Part shown: positions 4,679 through 9,286 of the stretch, in pieces
Layout: each line of letters begins with the position of its first letter
Numbering within the stretch: position 1 is the stretch's first letter
NCBI GenBank assembly: GCA_001796155.1
Contig: MGLU01000015.1
Span: 1 to 9,286 of the forward strand
Direction of reading: 5' to 3'
Origin: Chlamydiae bacterium RIFCSPHIGHO2_12_FULL_27_8
Lineage (GTDB): Bacteria > Chlamydiota > Chlamydiia > Chlamydiales > SM23-39
DNA: 9,286 bases
Position numbers and translations under genes: made by a program
Notes under the pieces: generated by a model
The model's database searches: none
What the model was told of the DNA's origin: nothing
What the model saw: only the letters and a program-made list of their open reading frames with translations

Positions 4679-7508
4679 GTTTTGAATTAATTTCGCTTAA
4701 TTGATTCTTGGTTTCAATAAATGAATTTTTCATTTGATCAATTATATTTTGAGGAGCTTTTGAAAGAAAATTTTCATCTTCAAGTTTAGATTTAAAAGTC
4801 TCAAACTGTTTTTCAAGTTTGATTTTTTCTTTTTGTAATCTTTGTATTTCAATTTCAATAAGTTCTTCAGGTAATGGCATAAAAATTTTAATATTTCTAA
4901 ACATTGCAAAAGAACCTATTTTAACTCTTGATTTTTCATCTGAAACATAATTTATATTATTAACTTTTGAAAGTGTTTTTAATATAAGGTCATTATTTTT
5001 CAAAATTTTCAAATCTTTATCCATATTATTTGAAATAATAAAAATATCTACTTTTTTATCTAGAGGTATTTTTAATTCATTTCTAATATTTCTTATTATA
5101 TGAATAATAGTTTTTAAAATTTCAAATTTTTCAATTGAAAGCTCATCAATAGAAAATTCTTTAGGGTAATTTGAAACAATACATGCTTGTTTATTAAAAC
5201 TTTCAATGAAATCCTTTGATAAAGGATCTAATTGTTTATTTTCATCCAAATTCGGGAAAAGATTTTTAATCAAAGAAAAAATTTCTTCAGTAATAAAAGG
5301 TGCTATGGGGTGCATTAATCTAATAGATGCAAATAAAATAAAAAGCAAAATTTTTTGTTTTATAACTCTTTTTTCAGCTGAAATATTTCCATATAAAAAT
5401 GGTTTGGAAATTTCTAAATAGTATGCACAAAAGTCGTTCCAGAAAAAATCGTAAGGATTTAGTGCAGCTTTATCAAAATTTTTGTTTTCAAAATAAGATA
5501 TTTGATCTTTTATTGTTTGATTTAATCTGTTTAAGATCCATGCATCTTCCAAATTCAAATTTTTAAAATCCAGTTTAATATAAATATCTTCTTTAGTGAG
5601 TTTATTTAACTTTTTATCTTTATTCTCTTCAAGATTTTGCAATACAAATTTTGCAGCATTCCATATTTTATTAGAAAAATTTTTAAATTCCTCAAATTTT
5701 CTAATATCTAGATCGATTTGTCTACTATTTGTGACAGATGATGTTAAAGCTATTCTTAAAGCATCAGTGCCAAAATCATTTATTATTTCTATTGGATCAA
5801 TAATGTTACCTTTAGATTTGGACATTTTTTCCCATTTGGATTTTATTCCTTTGGGTAATATTTCACTTTTATCTAATTCTTTTTTTTCTTCTTTTGAAAC
5901 ATATGTAGCAGAGCCGTCATTATTTATTTTGTAATATGATTTTCCATAAATTAGTCCATGTAAAAAAGTTTCATGAAAAGGAACATCTTTTAAAACATAT
6001 TCTCCCATCAAAATCATTCTTGCAACCCAGAAAAATAAAATGTCATATCCTGTAATCAGAAGTGATGTCGGATAATATTTTTTTAATTCCAAACTATTTT
6101 CAGGCCAGCCGAGTGTTGAGAACGGCCATAGGCTTGATGAAAACCATGTATCTAATACATCGGGATCTCTTTCCCAGTTTTCTAGATCATTTTGAATCTC
6201 TTCCGGAGCTTTATCGGAATCAGAACAAATCATAATGCTAGTATCTTTTTTGTTATACCATACAGGAATTCTGTGTCCCCACCAAAGCTGTCTGGATATG
6301 CACCAGTCTCTTAAATTATCTATCCAATGAAAATATACTTTTTCAAATGAATCCGGAATAATTTTTACTTTTTTTGTTTTAACTGTTTCAATAAGATTTT
6401 TTTTAAAAGGTGTGGTTTTTACAAACCACTGTTTAGAAAGATATGGTTCAATTTTAGCTTTTGACCTGTATGAATGTCCGACTTTTAATTTATATGGCTC
6501 TACTTTTTCTAAAAGATTTAATTCTTTCATTTTATCTACAACTAAAGTTCTAGCTTTTTGCATGGAAATATTTTGAAATAGTTTACCATTTTCATTAATA
6601 GTTCCGTTGCTGTTCATAATGTTGATCATAGGTAAGTTATGTCTTAATGCCACTTCATAATCATTAAAATCATGACCCGGAGTAATTTTTACAGCTCCGG
6701 AACCAAAGGATTGGTCTACAAAACTATCTTCTATAATAGGAATTTTTCTATTAACAATTGGTAAAATTACATTCTTATTCAAATATTTAAAATATCTTTT
6801 ATCATTTTTTGAGATTGCAACGGCTACATCTCCAAGCATAGTCTCAGGTCTGGTAGTTGCAACTGTTATATACCCTGAATTATCTTCTAAAAAATATTTG
6901 AAATACCATAAATGGGAATCGATCTCTTCATATTCAACTTCATCATCGGATAATGCAGTTTCTGTGATTGGATCCCAGTTTACAAGATAATCACCTTTAT
7001 AAATAAGTTTATCATCAAACATTTTTTTAAAAACTTTAAAAACCGCTTTACTATAGTTCTCATCCATAGTAAATCTCAAATGATCCCAATCAAGTGAAAA
7101 GCCTAATTTTCTCAGCTGATTCAAAATATTTTTTTCTTTTTCTTCTTTCCATTCCCAGACATGTTTTAAAAATTCTTCTCTTGAAAAATCCTTTCTTCTT
7201 TTTTTGTATTTAGCTATTAAATGCTTTTCGACAACACTTTGGGTTGCAATACCTGCATGATCCGTCCCGGGTATCCATAGAGCGTCAAAACCCTGCATTC
7301 TCTTGAAACGAATCATAATGTCTTGAAGGGTATTTACTAAAGCATGACCCATATGTAATTCGCCGGTGACATTAGGAGGGGGTATTACTATACAAAAGGG
7401 CTTTTTATTACTTTTAACATCAGATCTGAAAAGTCCATTAGTTTCCCAAAAGGTGTACCATTTCTCTTCAACATTTTTAGGATTGTAGCTTGAATTTAGA
7501 CCGCTCAT
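4668..7508 (-). CDS. valS: Valyl-tRNA synthetase (ValRS), class I
   Basis: This cytoplasmic enzyme charges tRNA-Val and edits misactivated threonine. At 946 residues it is full length. The Rossmann-fold motifs are intact: PPPNVTGELHMGHAL with the HIGH equivalent H-M-G-H at 52-55, and K-M-S-K-S at 561-565. The CP1 editing domain (roughly 190-345) carries TTRPETMLGD (218-227) and GAVKITPGHDFNDYE (271-285), with Gly278 where most bacteria have Ala. WWGHRIPVWY (409-418) and DVLDTWFSSSLWPFSTLGWP (450-469) are typical. An insert of about 35 residues (around 525-558) separates the LIYGK segment from KMSKS. After the anticodon-binding domain, a C-terminal coiled coil occupies about 880-946, as expected for bacterial ValRS. 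The ATG at 7508 lacks a Shine-Dalgarno sequence but is supported by homology and by an upstream promoter. The 3' end overlaps the symporter gene by 11 bp. Confidence 0.98.
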   Translation of the reverse strand: MSGLNSSYNPKNVEEKWYTFWETNGLFRSDVKSNKKPFCIVIPPPNVTGELHMGHALVNTLQDIMIRFKRMQGFDALWIPGTDHAGIATQSVVEKHLIAKYKKRRKDFSREEFLKHVWEWKEEKEKNILNQLRKLGFSLDWDHLRFTMDENYSKAVFKVFKKMFDDKLIYKGDYLVNWDPITETALSDDEVEYEEIDSHLWYFKYFLEDNSGYITVATTRPETMLGDVAVAISKNDKRYFKYLNKNVILPIVNRKIPIIEDSFVDQSFGSGAVKITPGHDFNDYEVALRHNLPMINIMNSNGTINENGKLFQNISMQKARTLVVDKMKELNLLEKVEPYKLKVGHSYRSKAKIEPYLSKQWFVKTTPFKKNLIETVKTKKVKIIPDSFEKVYFHWIDNLRDWCISRQLWWGHRIPVWYNKKDTSIMICSDSDKAPEEIQNDLENWERDPDVLDTWFSSSLWPFSTLGWPENSLELKKYYPTSLLITGYDILFFWVARMILMGEYVLKDVPFHETFLHGLIYGKSYYKINNDGSATYVSKEEKKELDKSEILPKGIKSKWEKMSKSKGNIIDPIEIINDFGTDALRIALTSSVTNSRQIDLDIRKFEEFKNFSNKIWNAAKFVLQNLEENKDKKLNKLTKEDIYIKLDFKNLNLEDAWILNRLNQTIKDQISYFENKNFDKAALNPYDFFWNDFCAYYLEISKPFLYGNISAEKRVIKQKILLFILFASIRLMHPIAPFITEEIFSLIKNLFPNLDENKQLDPLSKDFIESFNKQACIVSNYPKEFSIDELSIEKFEILKTIIHIIRNIRNELKIPLDKKVDIFIISNNMDKDLKILKNNDLILKTLSKVNNINYVSDEKSRVKIGSFAMFRNIKIFMPLPEELIEIEIQRLQKEKIKLEKQFETFKSKLEDENFLSKAPQNIIDQMKNSFIETKNQLSEINSKLKN

Positions 7509-7536
7509 ATTAATTTTTATTACTATTTAATAAAAT

Positions 7537-7565
7537 AATTTAGCATAGAAAGGCAAGAAAGTCAA
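7537..7565 (-). promoter_or_regulatory. Predicted sigma-70-type promoter of valS
   Basis: On the minus strand TTGACT (7560-7565) is separated by exactly 17 bp from TAAATT (7537-7542). A TGC directly before the -10 gives an extended -10 feature. Transcription would start near 7530, leaving a leader of about 20 bases with no Shine-Dalgarno sequence. I see no T-box or other aminoacylation-sensing leader in this short space. Confidence 0.55.
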
Positions 7566-7596
7566 AATCATTAAAAATAACATCATTAAAAATATC

Positions 7597-7623
7597 TTGT
7601 TTTTTTTAAAAAAAAAATATAAA
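7597..7623 (+). promoter_or_regulatory. Candidate promoter of the Inc-like gene, spacer made of a T/A tract
   Basis: TTGTTT (7597-7602) and TATAAA (7618-7623) are separated by 15 bp consisting only of T then A: the uninterrupted runs are T8 at 7600-7607 and A10 at 7608-7617. A start near 7630 would give a leader of about 24 bases carrying the strong ribosome binding site. The 15-bp spacing is short of the preferred 17. Confidence 0.45.
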
Positions 7624-7644
7624 GTATTGGACTTATTAAATTTT

Positions 7645-7649
7645 GGAGG
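7645..7649 (+). promoter_or_regulatory. Strong Shine-Dalgarno site fixing the start at 7654
   Basis: GGAGG lies four bases before the ATG at 7654. This decides against the longer reading from a TTG at 7597, which would translate the promoter's poly-A tract into lysines and place the best ribosome binding site inside the gene. Confidence 0.85.
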
Positions 7650-7653
7650 CAAA

Positions 7654-8340
7654 ATGACGACAGTTAGTAGGGATGTAGGAGATTTTTGGGTTGGATTTAC
7701 TAAAGATAAGTTTAAAGTAGTTGTAAAATCTATTAGAGACACTTTTTTGTATTCCGGTTATTTACCAAAAATAATTTTAGATTCAAATAAGAGAGAATTT
7801 TTTCAAAATGCTGCTAAACCTATTGGTACTGCAGCAAAAATATTTAGTATTCAGGAATTTATTGAAAATGTTAATACATTAAGACATGATGTTCTAAATT
7901 TTGATGGCGGATTACAATCATATGCACACAGAATTTCCGTAACAGTATCTGATACTGTCGGTAGTATGGCGAGCATAGTTGATTTTGCCGTTTCTTCTAA
8001 AATAGTTGAACTTTCAGCTGTAACGATGTCTTGGCTCCCATTTGTTTCAGGAGCAACAATAATTTACTCTTTTGGCGATAAGATAATTTCTCAAATAAAA
8101 GGAGACGTAATTAAAGGAAATAAAAATGTTCAGTTTTATGAAATATGGAAAAGAATAGCAACTTTTGCACTTGGTATTGTGCTTCTTATAGGCTCATACA
8201 TTGGGTTTGCTTCTCTATCTCCTGTATTATTATGCTTGTCAACAGTTTCAATTGTTTGTGAAATATTGAAATATTATCATAATAAGTCACCAGATCCTTC
8301 ACCTCTTCCGGCAAGTGCTGAAATAGCTGCTGCGGTATAA
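7654..8340 (+). CDS. Inc-like bilobed hydrophobic protein, candidate inclusion-membrane effector
   Basis: This 228-residue protein of unknown function has a soluble N-terminal part (1-100) and two hydrophobic regions: a weaker one at about 103-140 and a strong paired one at 167-187 and 189-206. A short polar tail follows, with a Pro-rich stretch (DPSPLP, 214-219) and Ala-rich end. Two closely spaced hydrophobic lobes with a short loop are the hallmark of chlamydial Inc proteins, which are secreted by the type III system and inserted in the inclusion membrane. The protein has no cleavable signal peptide, which fits that route. I recall families of similarly built hypothetical proteins in environmental chlamydiae. 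No catalytic motif is visible. The gene runs opposite to both neighbours, with its own promoter, ribosome binding site and terminator. An ordinary inner-membrane protein is the main alternative. Confidence 0.7.
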   Translation: MTTVSRDVGDFWVGFTKDKFKVVVKSIRDTFLYSGYLPKIILDSNKREFFQNAAKPIGTAAKIFSIQEFIENVNTLRHDVLNFDGGLQSYAHRISVTVSDTVGSMASIVDFAVSSKIVELSAVTMSWLPFVSGATIIYSFGDKIISQIKGDVIKGNKNVQFYEIWKRIATFALGIVLLIGSYIGFASLSPVLLCLSTVSIVCEILKYYHNKSPDPSPLPASAEIAAAV

Positions 8341-8370
8341 TAATTTCTAATTTATTTAACAACAGAGTTC

Positions 8371-8404
8371 AAAACATTGTCACATTTGTGACAATGTTTT
8401 TTTT
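8371..8404 (+). terminator. Rho-independent terminator after the Inc-like gene
   Basis: A perfect 13-bp inverted repeat (8371-8383 with 8388-8400, loop ATTT) runs into eight T residues (8397-8404), 30 bp past the stop codon. The stem core is CATTGTCAC paired with GTGACAATG. On the minus strand the stem is followed by only four T residues, so it would be a weaker terminator for the convergent PknD-like gene. Confidence 0.9.
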
Positions 8405-8420
8405 ATATATATAGAAAAAT

Positions 8421-9286
8421 TTAATTTAATGTTTTTATTTTTTTTATCAGAGTATTGTAAAGACTTAAATCTTCTAAAAGCTGTTTTTTTTCAAAATAAA
8501 AAGCTTTTTTTATAAAATTTTTATTTTTATTTTTTATGAAATGCGAAGATATTGCAAAAGATTTTGGATGAGATACATTTATGGAATTATTAAAAAAAGC
8601 GTTTGCTATATCCTTTCCTTCATTTTTATAAAGCCATATGCCATATAAAAAATGAAGAGGATGATTTTGATTGTCAATCTCTTCAAAAGGATAATTTTCA
8701 AAAATTTTAGATAGAGGTTGTAATTTTTTAGAATATAGATAGGCTTTTGTTAAAATTCTATCTAAATATATCTTGTGATTTTCAAATATTTTTAAATTTT
8801 TAATTTCTTCAAGTTTATTTATTAAAAATTCAAAGTTTTTTGTTTGAAGTAATTTTTCAGAAATGAAAATTACTGTTCTGATTATATTAAAATCTTGATC
8901 GTTTAATAATGGAAGGATTTCATTAAAAGCTTCTACAGGATTTATTAATGATTTGTTTATAATTAAAAAGATATTTGTTTCTTTTTCATTTAAATCATTA
9001 ATTTTTTTTAATTCATTTTCAAAAGTGATATAATCATCAAGGAGCAATATTGAAAAAATAGCATTCAAACTGTCTTTTCTTGAAATGTTTTTATCTTCAA
9101 TGATTTCAGAGAGCGTTTCTTTTTTATTTAAAATATACGAAAGTTTTATAGACAAGGTAGTTAAAAAATTATCAGTTTCTTCTATGAAATATAATTTTTC
9201 TATCTGGGTATTTAAATTTAATATAAGTTTTTTTGTATTTGATTTTTCCAAAATATTTGGAATAAATCTGACAGCGATTAAAATGA
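8421..9286 (-). CDS. pknD: C-terminal part of a PknD-like Ser/Thr protein kinase (partial, cut by right edge)
   Basis: The minus-strand frame is open from a TAA at 8421 to the window edge, at least 287 residues. A TTG at 9251 is only an internal codon, since the frame continues upstream without a stop and reads A-V-R-F-I-P-N-I-L-E-K. What is visible is almost wholly alpha-helical and repeat-like, consistent with a TPR-type solenoid. No kinase motifs lie in this part. Counting from 9251, FLYGIWLYKNEGKDIANAFF (201-220) and F-E-K-K-Q-L-L (253-259) resemble, from memory, the C-terminal end of chlamydial PknD, where a W-G-C-Y-L segment and an E-K-K segment lie at similar spacing. PknD lies beside valS in Chlamydia as I recall, which supports the call. 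In PknD the kinase domain is N-terminal and would lie beyond the edge. An unrelated helical-repeat protein is the alternative. Confidence 0.6.
   Translation of the reverse strand, partial: ILIAVRFIPNILEKSNTKKLILNLNTQIEKLYFIEETDNFLTTLSIKLSYILNKKETLSEIIEDKNISRKDSLNAIFSILLLDDYITFENELKKINDLNEKETNIFLIINKSLINPVEAFNEILPLLNDQDFNIIRTVIFISEKLLQTKNFEFLINKLEEIKNLKIFENHKIYLDRILTKAYLYSKKLQPLSKIFENYPFEEIDNQNHPLHFLYGIWLYKNEGKDIANAFFNNSINVSHPKSFAISSHFIKNKNKNFIKKAFYFEKKQLLEDLSLYNTLIKKIKTLN

Noticed and set aside
4685..4702. Inverted repeat AATTAA/TTAATT as a terminator of the symporter gene
   Set aside because: Six A/T pairs with no GC and no following T-run; it lies inside the coding end of valS.
5206..5421. 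71-codon plus-strand frame
   Set aside because: It is antisense to the valS anticodon-binding region, with no ribosome binding site or recognisable protein.
5596..5934. 112-codon plus-strand frame
   Set aside because: It is antisense to the valS region around KMSKS; composition is that of a mirrored coding frame.
7597..7653. N-terminal extension of the Inc-like protein from a TTG codon
   Set aside because: The extension translates the promoter and its poly-A tract, and the GGAGG site points to the ATG at 7654.
7527..7742. 71-codon minus-strand frame across the valS to Inc-like spacer
   Set aside because: It runs through both divergent promoters and into the Inc-like gene on the opposite strand; its hydrophobic C-terminus comes from translating AT-rich spacer.

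Overview
This AT-rich window most likely comes from a member of the Chlamydiota, probably a deep-branching or environmental lineage. Four things point there. A valS gene lies next to what reads as the C-terminal part of the large chlamydial Ser/Thr kinase PknD, and these two genes are neighbours in Chlamydia as I remember it. An AroG-type DAHP synthase is paired with a small lipoprotein of a type I associate with chlamydial genomes. An AGCS-family alanine/glycine symporter is present. Finally, a 228-residue protein has the paired hydrophobic segments typical of inclusion-membrane (Inc) proteins. No database search was possible, so the taxonomic call is an inference.

Layout from left to right. 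Bases 2-112 (+) hold the tail of an unidentified reading frame. Two tandem, recently duplicated GT-A/GT8-like glycosyltransferase genes follow on the minus strand (128-892 and 911-1696). A 33-bp divergent spacer separates them from a plus-strand lipoprotein gene (1730-2197). The stop codons of that gene and of aroG (2192-3178, minus) touch tail to tail. A 147-bp divergent spacer leads to the symporter (3326-4678, plus), whose 3' end overlaps the 3' end of valS (4668-7508, minus) by 11 bp. A 145-bp divergent region then holds promoters for valS and for the Inc-like gene (7654-8340, plus). That gene ends at a strong hairpin terminator (8371-8404). The last feature is the C-terminal part of a PknD-like gene (8421-9286, minus), cut by the window edge.

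Most genes here are housekeeping: entry to the shikimate pathway, valine tRNA charging, amino-acid uptake and signalling. The accessory or host-facing candidates are the glycosyltransferase pair, which may decorate a surface glycan or another acceptor, and the Inc-like gene. The Inc-like gene looks like a self-contained cassette, with its own promoter, the only strong Shine-Dalgarno sequence in the window, and its own terminator, placed between pknD and valS. I found no tRNA, rRNA, CRISPR array, insertion sequence or origin.
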